From an uncultured Emticicia sp. (GTDB lineage: Bacteria > Bacteroidota > Bacteroidia > Cytophagales > Spirosomataceae), in NCBI RefSeq assembly GCF_937903345.1, contig NZ_CALCZQ010000032.1:124001-188000 (forward strand): a DNA stretch of 64,000 bases. The letters run 5' to 3'. Below are positions 43,852 through 52,176 of this stretch, in pieces (within the stretch, counting starts at the first letter, position 1; every line of letters starts with the position of its first letter). The position numbers were made by a program, and so were the translations under genes. The notes beneath the pieces were generated by a model. The model did not search any database, was not told the origin of the DNA, and was given only the letters and a program-made list of their open reading frames with translations.

Positions 43852-45534
43852 TCAACTCAATGTCTTTCTCGCTTCACGGTCAGGGTCATTTTTGAGTAAA
43901 CATTCATCGTTTAGAATCATGGTTTCTCCTTTTTCGGAAGAATATCTTGTCCAATTTGGCAATCCTCCACCATTTGGATTTCCAGTGCGAACGAAGTTCA
44001 AAAATGATTTTGCCATTTTCTCAGAAAGCCTTTTTGGTCTTGCACCACCGCCTGTGTGTGTAAGCATGAGGTCGGTATTATAAAACCAAAAACAAATATC
44101 ATCGCAGTGGAAAGCTCTCATACGACCATCAAAAAGTGGTGGCTGAAAACCAAACCAAGCTACATAAACAGGAGCTTTTTGTTTTGATTTGGCATCTGCT
44201 GTGGCAATTGCACCTTTGCGATTACTGAGAATCATCGACCAGATTTCGATAGGTTTTTTATCAGGAAAAACCTTAGCGTAGCTATCCACAATTTCGCCAG
44301 TTTTTTCTCCAAAACGAGATTTGAGCTTTTCTTTTACATCGTTGATTACAATGTTTTCTAGTGAAGAATCAACTCTACTCGGCGATTGCTCATTGAAAGT
44401 TGTACTAATAATCATAGGTACATCGGCCGAAAAGTGCGAATTATCAGCATAAAAAGAACCTGCCGACAGGAAATTTCCATCTGCCACGGGAGCGAAACCA
44501 CCTCGAACAAGATTAAGACGTTTGGCTTCATCGGCCATTTTTGTTACGGCACGGTTGGCAATGTCAATATATTCTCTCCACGGGATTTGTTGTAATTTTG
44601 CTATCTCATTGGAGCCTAAACCTGCTTCTTTTAGTACCATGGCACCGAGTTTTTCAGAATATTCTTTCGATAAACCATTGAGAGATGAACCACTTAATGC
44701 AACGGCTTTGTGGAATAATCCTTTAGCCGATGGCATGGCAGTTAGAATACAAACTTTTGAGCCGCCACCTGATTGTCCAATGATTGTGACGTTGCTGGCA
44801 TCACCACCAAAATTGGCAATATTATCTCTTACCCACTCCAAAGCTGCTACAATATCCAACATGCCAACATTGCCCGATGCTGCCATTTTATCGTCTGTAC
44901 CTGCTAAATTTGTGAAGCCCAAAGCTCCTAAACGATGATTGAGAGAACAGAAAACCACATCACCAAATCGGCTAAGGTTTTCGCCTTGGTAGCCATCTTG
45001 CTCTACTGCATTTCCGTTTACAAATCCACCACCATGTAGCCAGACTATTACTGGTCTTTTTTTATTGTCAAGAGCAGGTGTCCAAACGTTTATTTTTAGA
45101 CAATCTTCGCTTACATCGTCATAATTCCAATGGTCAACAAAAGAAGCGTATTGGTCGGCATAGCGTTTTTCCATGATCTGTGGAGCAGAATTTCCCCACC
45201 AAACCGCTGGCTTTATATCTGTCCATGATTTTGGTTTTTGTGGAGGCATAAAACGGTTTTCGCCCGAAGTATCAGCTCCGTAAGGAATGCCCAAAAATGT
45301 ATGAATTCCTCTTAGAATGTAACCTCTTACTTTGCCATATTGTGTGTTGGTAACTGCAATATTATCACCAACAAATAAAATTTGTTCGTCTTCTTTTTCT
45401 TTAGGTTTGAAACCTTTAGCTTCAGAAGTAAGCGTAGAACCAAGACCGAGGCCGGTCGCACCGAGGCCGGTCGCACCTAAGCCGGTTGCACTTAAACCTA
45501 ATTTTTGAATGAAATTTCGGCGATTTGATTTCAT
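43852..45534 (-). CDS. Tat-exported type-B carboxylesterase
   Basis: This is 560 residues from the ATG at 45534, which is followed directly by the Tat motif MKSNRRNFIQKLGLS. The oxyanion segment is WLHGGG (167-170), the nucleophile S255 sits in IGQSGGGSK, DVSEDCLKINVW is the EDCL signature, and a His appears in MRAFHCDDICFWF. Type-B carboxylesterases hydrolyse aliphatic or aryl esters, here outside the cytoplasm. The signal's hydrophobic region is lengthened by three 5-residue repeats encoded by a 15-bp tandem repeat at 45446-45490. The ORF could start at 45600, but that adds 22 residues before the Tat signal. It lies 100 bases after the TIM-barrel gene. Confidence 0.92.
   Translation of the reverse strand: MKSNRRNFIQKLGLSATGLGATGLGATGLGLGSTLTSEAKGFKPKEKEDEQILFVGDNIAVTNTQYGKVRGYILRGIHTFLGIPYGADTSGENRFMPPQKPKSWTDIKPAVWWGNSAPQIMEKRYADQYASFVDHWNYDDVSEDCLKINVWTPALDNKKRPVIVWLHGGGFVNGNAVEQDGYQGENLSRFGDVVFCSLNHRLGALGFTNLAGTDDKMAASGNVGMLDIVAALEWVRDNIANFGGDASNVTIIGQSGGGSKVCILTAMPSAKGLFHKAVALSGSSLNGLSKEYSEKLGAMVLKEAGLGSNEIAKLQQIPWREYIDIANRAVTKMADEAKRLNLVRGGFAPVADGNFLSAGSFYADNSHFSADVPMIISTTFNEQSPSRVDSSLENIVINDVKEKLKSRFGEKTGEIVDSYAKVFPDKKPIEIWSMILSNRKGAIATADAKSKQKAPVYVAWFGFQPPLFDGRMRAFHCDDICFWFYNTDLMLTHTGGGARPKRLSEKMAKSFLNFVRTGNPNGGGLPNWTRYSSEKGETMILNDECLLKNDPDREARKTLS
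45446..45490. repeat. 15-bp tandem repeat (three units) inside the carboxylesterase Tat signal
   Basis: CCGAGGCCGGTCGCA occurs twice without change (45446-45460 and 45461-45475), then once with three differences (45476-45490). It encodes the repeated peptide in SATGLGATGLGATGLGLG. The unit is much more GC-rich than its surroundings, and its length keeps the frame. Confidence 0.85.
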
Positions 45535-45634
45535 GATAATAGTTTTTAGGGTGAATAGATGGAGTTTGGTTGTCCGCAGTGTTAAGTTCTCAGTAAACAT
45601 TTTATGTTGTCAACTGAATACTGCTGACTAATAA

Positions 45635-46567
45635 TTAAGCTACAATCTTTTTCAAATTATTGAAGCTGGTTGTAAGATTGGCTACTGGAGATGGAGCTCC
45701 ATCTTGTTCGACAAAATAATGCTTTACACCTGCAGTTTTAGCAGCCTCAAGAATAGGCTTAAAATCAATATATCCTGTGCCGACTTCTACTGGTTTTTGG
45801 GTTTCTTTGTTCAAATCTTTTATGTGGAAAAGAGGGAAACGCCCTGGGTGTTTTTGAAATAATTCAGGAATATTTACGCCTGCTTTGGTTGCCCAAGCAA
45901 GGTCAAGTTCAAATTTAAGCAAATCGGCACTGATTTGTGAGGCCATCATATCGAAAGGTCGTTGTCCTTCAACCATTTCAAACTCGGCAGTATGATTGTG
46001 GAAAACAAAAATAAGACCTGCTTTCTTGGCTGTTTCACCAGCTTTTTGAAGAATTTCGAGCGAAAGTTTTACTTCTTCCATTTTATTTACTGGAATACTT
46101 GCACAAACCAAATATTTTGCACCACCTTCGGCTACTTCGTCAACGATTTCTTGGGTATTATTTAGCAAATTTTTCATTGGTGGCATAGCTGGACGAGCTA
46201 GTGCTGGGTTTCCTTCGTTTGGTGTGGCTTGACGTGGAGTAGGACGATTAAATGGTGCTCCAGTTACGTGGTGTGCTTGCCATGACATTCCTAAATCATT
46301 CACTAATTTAGCAAATTCTTTGGATTTCATACCATAAAAACCACCTTTCATGCTAAATGCAGATTCGATTTCCTTATAGCCTATTCCTGCAATCTGCCTT
46401 AAAGTTCCTTCAACGTCTTTGTCGATTACAGCCATTGTGGTAAATAATTGTACACCAATTTTTTTTAACTTTAATGACTCTCCAAAAGCATCTACTAAGT
46501 TAGGTAACATCAAACCCCCGAGTGCAAAAGTTCCAGTGTTTTTAAGAAAATCTCTTCTATTTTGCAT
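45635..46567 (-). CDS. Tat-exported sugar phosphate isomerase/epimerase-like TIM-barrel protein
   Basis: The Tat signal is MQNRRDFLKNTGTFALGGLML. The barrel reads KKIGVQLFTTMA, GYKEIESAF, SWQAHHVTG, FVFHNHTAEFE (metal-binding His/Glu), KFELDLAWATKAGVN, FHIKDLNK and YFVEQDGAP, the usual ligand set of xylose-isomerase-like TIM barrels. A Pro/Arg/Ala-rich insert (about residues 107-130) recalls the low-complexity insert in the protein at 37528-38535. Two exported copies in one region point to an extracytoplasmic sugar conversion; the reaction is not known. It is 112 bases after the PQQ-dehydrogenase gene, with a hairpin between. Confidence 0.9.
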   Translation of the reverse strand: MQNRRDFLKNTGTFALGGLMLPNLVDAFGESLKLKKIGVQLFTTMAVIDKDVEGTLRQIAGIGYKEIESAFSMKGGFYGMKSKEFAKLVNDLGMSWQAHHVTGAPFNRPTPRQATPNEGNPALARPAMPPMKNLLNNTQEIVDEVAEGGAKYLVCASIPVNKMEEVKLSLEILQKAGETAKKAGLIFVFHNHTAEFEMVEGQRPFDMMASQISADLLKFELDLAWATKAGVNIPELFQKHPGRFPLFHIKDLNKETQKPVEVGTGYIDFKPILEAAKTAGVKHYFVEQDGAPSPVANLTTSFNNLKKIVA

Positions 46568-46628
46568 TCTTTTTGTATTAAAATTTGGTTGGTATTTCTA
46601 GGTAGTGTAGAGAGGATTTTGTGAAAAT

Positions 46629-46656
46629 GAGAATCGGGCTTTTATACCCAATTCTC
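46629..46656 (-). terminator. Hairpin after the PQQ-type dehydrogenase gene
   Basis: GAGAAT-C-GGG (46629-46638) pairs with CCC-A-ATTCTC (46647-46656), one mismatch, 8-base loop. It lies 24 bases past the stop at 46680, with CATTTTCAC after it on the minus strand. Moderate strength. Confidence 0.55.
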
Positions 46657-46679
46657 CGTATTATTTATCTTAGGTTTTA

Positions 46680-49532
46680 TTATTCTCCTGCTTTAAACTC
46701 AATTGCCGAAACTGCCATCACGATTTGCGTATCTTTTGCTTTTTCATTTCTGAAAACCAAATACACATCATGTTGACCCGCATTTTGAGGAACATTTACT
46801 TTTAATTTACTATTCATGTTAGGGCGAGCTGGTGGTGTTGCGGCTGGTGCAGGCGTTCCTGCAACAGGCATTGCACCCGTTGAAGCTGCTGGTTGAGCAG
46901 GCGATGGAGCGGCGGCTCCCGAACCCATTCGCATTTCTCTTGGCTCGATTTTATCGCTTGTACCAATCAAAGCACCCGTTGGCGAGTCAAGGTGAAGTTC
47001 GATAACCCCACCCGCTGCACCTACGCGTGTTTGTGCTTGGGCAGTGATTTCGATTTCGCTGATGCCTGTTAAATCAACATTTGTATAAGCTAAATAAGAT
47101 TTATCACCAACCATTGAGAATGAGCGTCCAGGCGTAATTACCAATTGTGTTCCTTTTGATTTATCGGCTAATTCTGGATTTAATATTGGGTTTTTCAATA
47201 CAACTACATCTTCAGTTGAGAGTGACTTCATTACTTTAGTTCCTTTATCTTTGTAAGCTGCACGCAAAATATACGTTCCGTTTGATTTCTGTCCATCAGG
47301 AATTTTTGTAGCATAACTGCCTTGTGTTGGCATTGATTTGACTGTTTTGGGCTCGTTTATATTCAATATATAATCAACGATGATATTTGCCTCAGCCGTT
47401 GTGATTTGTGGGTGAGCTGCCATTACGTGGTCGCCCCAAACACCTCCGCCACCATTGATGATTTTTTTAGAAAGGTATTCAACGGCTTTTGTATCGCCTT
47501 TGTATTTATTTGCTACATCTTTAAGACTTGGTCCAACTGATTTTACATCAACAATGTGACATGATTTACAATCGCTTTTGGCCATCAAACGCTCGCCCAT
47601 TGAAGCAAATACTACGGCATCAACGCCACGGTGATTTTGTGATGCCTCAATTTTATCATAACCAATTGGCATATAATCAATACTCACGGCTACTTGCTCA
47701 GGTTTGATTTTTCCGTTTGTTAAATTTCCATCTTCTTTATCTGAAACCGTTACTTCGTAGTCTATTGGTTTGTTTGGAAAATAGAAAGTTTTGTTACCTT
47801 TTTTGATATTGAAAGCTACCGCTGGTGGTTCGTTGCCCACTTTTATTTCGAATGATTCGCTATTTTCCTCGCCTTTCCCGTCTTTTACAGTCAATGTTAC
47901 ATCATAAGTGCCAGGTTTATCAAAAAGCATGTTTGCATTTTCGGTTTTGAAAACTTTCTTACCTGCTTTGCTTTTTACCTCCCACAAATACGTTAGTTTA
48001 TCGCCATCTGGGTCAATCGTACCAGTTGATGTAAGATTTACTTTCAATGGTATTGAACCTGTCAGATTATCTGCTTTGGCCACTACTTTTGGCATACGAT
48101 TACCGCCATTATATTCTACTTTTACGAGTCTTGCATTATCATTCCCTCTGAACCATGCAGAACCATATTCTAATACATATAAATCTCCATCTGGGCCAAA
48201 ATCCATGTCAATTGCACTACCAAAATCGGTATTTGGCATGAATCGTTCCATTGATTTATAGTCGCCATTGTTATCCATAGTTACCGACATAATCCAACCA
48301 CGCATAAACTCCACAATTAACCATTTCCCTTCGTAATAATCAGGGAAAACTCTTTTTCCGGCAGGAAAATCTGATTTATGAAAAACTGGACCACCCGTTG
48401 CACTTCTACCCGAACTTCCGACTAAGGGAAATTCTTCTGAAATACCATAAGGATAATAAATAAACGCTTTTTGAGCAGGTGGAAGGTTTTTTAGACCAGT
48501 ATTATTTGGAGAGTCATTAATTGGTTTTGCTGGGTCATAAGTAGCATTTGGACGGGGTTTTCCTGTTTCAAAATCCCAGTCGGTATAGGCTTTATTATCA
48601 CCTATAAAATATGGCCAACCAAAATTACTTGCTTTACGAGCTTGATTAAATTCATCATATCCGCGTGGACCTTGCTCAGAGTCAACCGAAGCATCGGGGC
48701 CAACTTCTCCCCAATATAAATAACCAGTTTTGCTATCAATCGTTGGTCTCCATGGGTTGCGGTGTCCCATTGTATAGATTTCCTTTTTCACTAAACCATC
48801 ACCATTGTTTGGTAAAGTCTCGTACAAATTTCCTTTCGGAATTGAATAAGTAGCATCTGCTTCAGGCTTTATTCTCAGAATTTTCCCTGTCAAACTGTTT
48901 GTATTTCCTGCTCCACGTTGGTCGTCCCAATATTCCCAGCCTTTTCTTTCGTCAAGGTTTGCGTAGCCTGGTGTGCCACTATTTGAAGTGTTATTTCCAA
49001 CCGTCAAAAAAAGGTTTCCTGCTTTATCGAAAACCATTCCACCGCCTGTATGGCAGCATTCTTCACGTTGGGTAGGCACATTCAAAATTACCTTTTTTGA
49101 ACTTGCTACTAATTCTTCACCACGTAATTCCCAACGAGCAAGTACATGCTGATTTACTTCTGTATCTGCATAATACATATAAATCCAGTGGTTTTGCTCA
49201 AAATTTGGGTCGTGTATGAGTCCCATTAAGCCTTCTTCTGCTTCACGTTTGACTCCTTTTGCGTTGGTATATTTTGTGTTTACAGGAATCATGGCTAAAG
49301 TTTTGATTTCGCCAGTTTCGGGATTGTATTGTTTCAAAGCTCCTTTCCGTTCTACCAATAAAACTCTGCCATCTTTTAGCAAGGTCATTTCCATTGGTTC
49401 GTCGAGTTTTTCGCCTAGAACTATTTTCGTAAAGCGATTTTCGTCTGGTGCTTTTTGAGCTGCAATTTCGAGAGTATTCATTGTAGCAACTGCAATGAGT
49501 AAACTCTTGAAAATATTCTTGAAGTGCTGCAT
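46680..49532 (-). CDS. Exported PQQ-type sugar dehydrogenase with PKD, cytochrome c and CBM6-like domains
   Basis: This 950-residue protein starts at the ATG at 49532 with a signal peptide (KNIFKSLLIAVATMNTLEIAAQ). A six-bladed glucose/sorbosone dehydrogenase propeller covers about residues 25-460 (LEEPMEMTLLKDGRVLLVERKG-like start, CCHTGGGMVFDKAGNLFLTVGNN, GHRNPWRPT, MDFGPDGDLYVLEYG). A PKD domain follows (GSIPLKVNLTSTGTIDPDGD), then cytochrome c with CKSCH near residue 655 (HIVDVKSVGPSLKDVANKYKG), and a C-terminal CBM6-like sandwich. The last is interrupted by about 40 Ala/Pro-rich residues (46806-46928). It should oxidise a sugar in the periplasm with electrons leaving through the built-in heme. 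It is divergent from the Nudix regulator with an operator between. ATG 49562 adds ten non-signal residues. Confidence 0.92.
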   Translation of the reverse strand: MQHFKNIFKSLLIAVATMNTLEIAAQKAPDENRFTKIVLGEKLDEPMEMTLLKDGRVLLVERKGALKQYNPETGEIKTLAMIPVNTKYTNAKGVKREAEEGLMGLIHDPNFEQNHWIYMYYADTEVNQHVLARWELRGEELVASSKKVILNVPTQREECCHTGGGMVFDKAGNLFLTVGNNTSNSGTPGYANLDERKGWEYWDDQRGAGNTNSLTGKILRIKPEADATYSIPKGNLYETLPNNGDGLVKKEIYTMGHRNPWRPTIDSKTGYLYWGEVGPDASVDSEQGPRGYDEFNQARKASNFGWPYFIGDNKAYTDWDFETGKPRPNATYDPAKPINDSPNNTGLKNLPPAQKAFIYYPYGISEEFPLVGSSGRSATGGPVFHKSDFPAGKRVFPDYYEGKWLIVEFMRGWIMSVTMDNNGDYKSMERFMPNTDFGSAIDMDFGPDGDLYVLEYGSAWFRGNDNARLVKVEYNGGNRMPKVVAKADNLTGSIPLKVNLTSTGTIDPDGDKLTYLWEVKSKAGKKVFKTENANMLFDKPGTYDVTLTVKDGKGEENSESFEIKVGNEPPAVAFNIKKGNKTFYFPNKPIDYEVTVSDKEDGNLTNGKIKPEQVAVSIDYMPIGYDKIEASQNHRGVDAVVFASMGERLMAKSDCKSCHIVDVKSVGPSLKDVANKYKGDTKAVEYLSKKIINGGGGVWGDHVMAAHPQITTAEANIIVDYILNINEPKTVKSMPTQGSYATKIPDGQKSNGTYILRAAYKDKGTKVMKSLSTEDVVVLKNPILNPELADKSKGTQLVITPGRSFSMVGDKSYLAYTNVDLTGISEIEITAQAQTRVGAAGGVIELHLDSPTGALIGTSDKIEPREMRMGSGAAAPSPAQPAASTGAMPVAGTPAPAATPPARPNMNSKLKVNVPQNAGQHDVYLVFRNEKAKDTQIVMAVSAIEFKAGE

Positions 49533-49704
49533 TTTTTTGTAATAAAGAGAATGATGATTCATGTATTCGGAGTAAATAGTTGAAAGTTTTGAATAAACAA
49601 AAATGCGAATAAGAATTTTTTAAAAATAGATTAATCGGCACAACCATTAAAGTATTCGACAAATAGGCTTTTTTAAAGGATTTGTTGAATTTTTTTCAAT
49701 AATT

Positions 49705-49729
49705 TTATTGTACCATTTTGATACAATAA
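49705..49729. promoter_or_regulatory. Predicted operator of the Nudix-type regulator, copy 1
   Basis: TTATTGTA (49705-49712), nine bases, then TACAATAA (49721+1 to 49729): a perfect 8-bp inverted repeat. It lies 36 bases upstream of -33 sequence of the regulator promoter and between it and the divergent dehydrogenase gene. Nineteen of 23 core bases match the site at 61101. Confidence 0.62.
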
Positions 49730-49740
49730 TAAATAGTTTC

Positions 49741-49771
49741 TTTGAATATTACAAATAAATCTTTATTTTTG
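49741..49771 (+). promoter_or_regulatory. Consensus Bacteroidota promoter of the Nudix-type regulator
   Basis: TTTG (49741-49744), 19 bases, TATTTTTG (49764-49771) matches the TTTG-N19-21-TAnnTTTG consensus at every fixed position. Transcription would begin near 49778, about 11 bases before the ATG, giving a very short leader. Confidence 0.7.
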
Positions 49772-49788
49772 TATAATTTTAAACTCTT

Positions 49789-50526
49789 ATGACTAAGCAG
49801 ACTGATCTAAAAGAATATTGGAAAAATAATCCAAGGCTTTTACCTAGTGTCTCAATTGATTGTGTCACATTGGGCTTCCACGATAATCAACTTAAAATTT
49901 TACTTTTAAAGTATAAAAATACTGAATATTATGCTTTACCAGGCGGATTTATCAATATGGACGAAGATTTGGAAGATGCCGCACATCGGATTTTGGAAGA
50001 AAGAACGGGCTTGAGAAATATTTATTTGGAACAATTCCATGTTTTTGGTAGCAATAAGCGTCAAAATGACAATACGCATAGAGAAATTATGGCAGGTTGT
50101 GATATTGAAATGAAGCCTAATAATTTTTTATTGAATCGTTTTATCTCAATTGGGTACTATGCTTTGATTGATTTTACGAAAGCCATCCCAAGCCCTGATG
50201 AACTGTCCGATTCTTGCGAATGGTACGATTTAGATAAAATTCCGACTTTGATGTTTGACCATAATGAGATCTTTCGGAAAGCACTCGAAACTTTACGCTT
50301 GATGCTTGATGATAAATTGATTGGATTCAATTTACTTCCCGAAACTTTCACGATGAATGAATTACAAAATCTCTACGAAACGATTTTGGGTGAAAAAATA
50401 GTGCGTTCAAACTTTCAGAGAAAAATGCTCGGATTGGGAATTTTAGAACGTATAGAAAAGAAAATGACGGGTGCTGCTAATAAAGCACCGTATTTGTATC
50501 GATTTTTGGGTAGAGCATACTCCTGA
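49789..50526 (+). CDS. Nudix-domain transcriptional regulator, NrtR/AraR-like
   Basis: A 245-residue protein with an N-terminal Nudix fold (SVSIDCVTLGFHDNQLKILLLKYKN, ALPGGFINMDEDLEDA) and a C-terminal winged-helix part (about 155-240: FTMNELQNLYETILGEKIVRSNFQRKMLGLGILER). In the Nudix box the motif reads G53-x5-E59-x7-R67-I-L-E-E-R-T-G-L. Two of the three conserved REUxEE glutamates are replaced (I68, R72), so hydrolysis is unlikely. NrtR-family regulators in Bacteroidota such as AraR bind sugars through this fold. Flanking genes for sugar oxidation and SusCD, and the palindrome upstream, suggest it controls the locus. Its stop abuts the convergent stop of the plug protein gene. Confidence 0.88.
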   Translation: MTKQTDLKEYWKNNPRLLPSVSIDCVTLGFHDNQLKILLLKYKNTEYYALPGGFINMDEDLEDAAHRILEERTGLRNIYLEQFHVFGSNKRQNDNTHREIMAGCDIEMKPNNFLLNRFISIGYYALIDFTKAIPSPDELSDSCEWYDLDKIPTLMFDHNEIFRKALETLRLMLDDKLIGFNLLPETFTMNELQNLYETILGEKIVRSNFQRKMLGLGILERIEKKMTGAANKAPYLYRFLGRAYS

Positions 50527-52122
50527 TTATTTGTTTGTTACGATTACAATCGTGCCGTTAGCTCCTCTTGCTCCGAAGGCCGCACTATTGCCATATTTTA
50601 CTGCACCCAAAGATTTTATATCCCGAACGGTTAAACTGTTCAAAATATTCATCACAGTACCTTCATCATCAATAAAATTGCCATCGAATAGTAGGGCAGG
50701 GGTGAGCGAGCCACCACCTCCTCCTAAATTGGTATTTGTACTACGGAAATGTATTTGATATTGCCCTTGAACGTTGATCACCACTAGGCCTGGAATACGG
50801 CGAAGTAAGTCAAAAACTGATAGGTTTTGGTCACTTTCGCTTATTTTTACAGTAATATCGTTTGTTACAATCTGCGGAATAGTACGCTCTTCTGTTAAAA
50901 CTGCAACCTCTTTTTTATTAAAATTAATGCCTTGAATCTTTGCTTCAATTTTTTTACTATCGACTTCAAAACCTTTGAGAGCAATTTTTGAGGTGTTAGA
51001 ATCAGATGTCGGAGGCATTTCAAATATTTTCGTTTGCGGGAAATAATCATCTGGTAATAAATTTGCCATTCCTTCAACTCCCCAATATCCTCTTATCAAA
51101 ATACCATTAGGTTTACTCAACCAACCATTTTCAGTAAATACTGCATAATTTCGAACTAAATCAATGATTGAGTAGGGGTTTGGATAATCGGCAAAAATAC
51201 GAATCGGAACGTATCGATTAGTAGAAAAAACCATTATCGGAAAGTCTGATTGAAGAATATATTGAGAAGTTTCGGTATCATACCTACAAATTTCTTCTGG
51301 CATACACTCAGCTAAAGCTCCATAAGATATTTCACTTGCAACACTCGTTCGACCGAAATACATCGTTTTTGGACGAAGTATTTTGAAAATTTCAAAGCCA
51401 TTTTCTTTGAGTTTTCGCTGAGAAAGTGAAACTAAAAAATTTCGAAAAGAATTTTCATAAGCTTTTTTTCTATTTTTTAACCATTTTTTTGATGTTTCGG
51501 CAGAAATCGAATCAAGATTCGTAAAAAACTTGAAGCCCGCAAGATAGGTTTGGACGCCATCGGTTTCAAATTTTTCCATCTGAAAAGCAATCTTTAAACC
51601 AAATGCATCGTTTTGGATAATGATTGGCTCAGAGGCTGTGGCAATTAGTTTTTTATTATCGTTATAATCCAGTTTGATTATTTCTGGATTTAAGATTTTA
51701 CAATCTTTAAAAAAATTAGATTCCCCAAGCAATCCTCGACTAAAAAGTTTCCATTTTCTTCGCCATTGTCTATCGTGTTGACCTATTACTTTTACTTCGT
51801 TAAGTTCGACACCAATTTCTAATACAATTATTAAATTTTGCTGAATAGAATTACCTTTAATTAAAGTTTTGTGATAGCTTTCATAGCCTATAAATGATGT
51901 AATTAAATCGACCTTTTGAATACCATTCGGAATTTTAATGGTATAATTTCCATCAATATCGGTAGTTGTACCAATACGAGTATTATTGATAAAAACATTT
52001 GCAAAAGGAATGGGTGTTTGATTTCGTTCAACCACTTTTCCACTAATTCGCCAATGGGTATTTTGTGAAAATGTGGTACTGAATGAAAGGGTAAAAACTA
52101 AAGACCAAATAAGTTTTTTCAT
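50527..52122 (-). CDS. Barrel-less TonB-plug protein, short paralogue
   Basis: A signal peptide (about residues 1-19, ending TTFSQ) and a CarboxypepD_reg-like sandwich (about 27-108, ISGKVVERNQTPIPFANVFI) are followed by the same core as the 914-residue protein at 3472-6216. Shared motifs include WxxxFSRGLLGES, KKWLKNRKKAYENSFRNF, SLSQRKLKENGFEIF and LLPDDYFP. It ends with a plug-like domain (about 410-531: VFDLLRRIPGLVVINVQG, PALLFDGNF, GANGTIVIVTNK) and stops there with no barrel. It lacks the MG2-like and second sandwich domains of the longer paralogue. The role is unknown; it may be a surface accessory of the neighbouring SusCD system. The VCBS/UnbV gene lies 54 bases upstream on the same strand. 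Confidence 0.75.
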   Translation of the reverse strand: MKKLIWSLVFTLSFSTTFSQNTHWRISGKVVERNQTPIPFANVFINNTRIGTTTDIDGNYTIKIPNGIQKVDLITSFIGYESYHKTLIKGNSIQQNLIIVLEIGVELNEVKVIGQHDRQWRRKWKLFSRGLLGESNFFKDCKILNPEIIKLDYNDNKKLIATASEPIIIQNDAFGLKIAFQMEKFETDGVQTYLAGFKFFTNLDSISAETSKKWLKNRKKAYENSFRNFLVSLSQRKLKENGFEIFKILRPKTMYFGRTSVASEISYGALAECMPEEICRYDTETSQYILQSDFPIMVFSTNRYVPIRIFADYPNPYSIIDLVRNYAVFTENGWLSKPNGILIRGYWGVEGMANLLPDDYFPQTKIFEMPPTSDSNTSKIALKGFEVDSKKIEAKIQGINFNKKEVAVLTEERTIPQIVTNDITVKISESDQNLSVFDLLRRIPGLVVINVQGQYQIHFRSTNTNLGGGGGSLTPALLFDGNFIDDEGTVMNILNSLTVRDIKSLGAVKYGNSAAFGARGANGTIVIVTNK

Positions 52123-52176
52123 TTTGTGGTGGTCAGAAAATGCCCGATTTATTGTTACATATCAGAGGGTATAAGT

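Noticed and set aside
45446..45490. CRISPR array
   Set aside because: The 15-bp units are contiguous without spacers and lie in frame inside a signal peptide.
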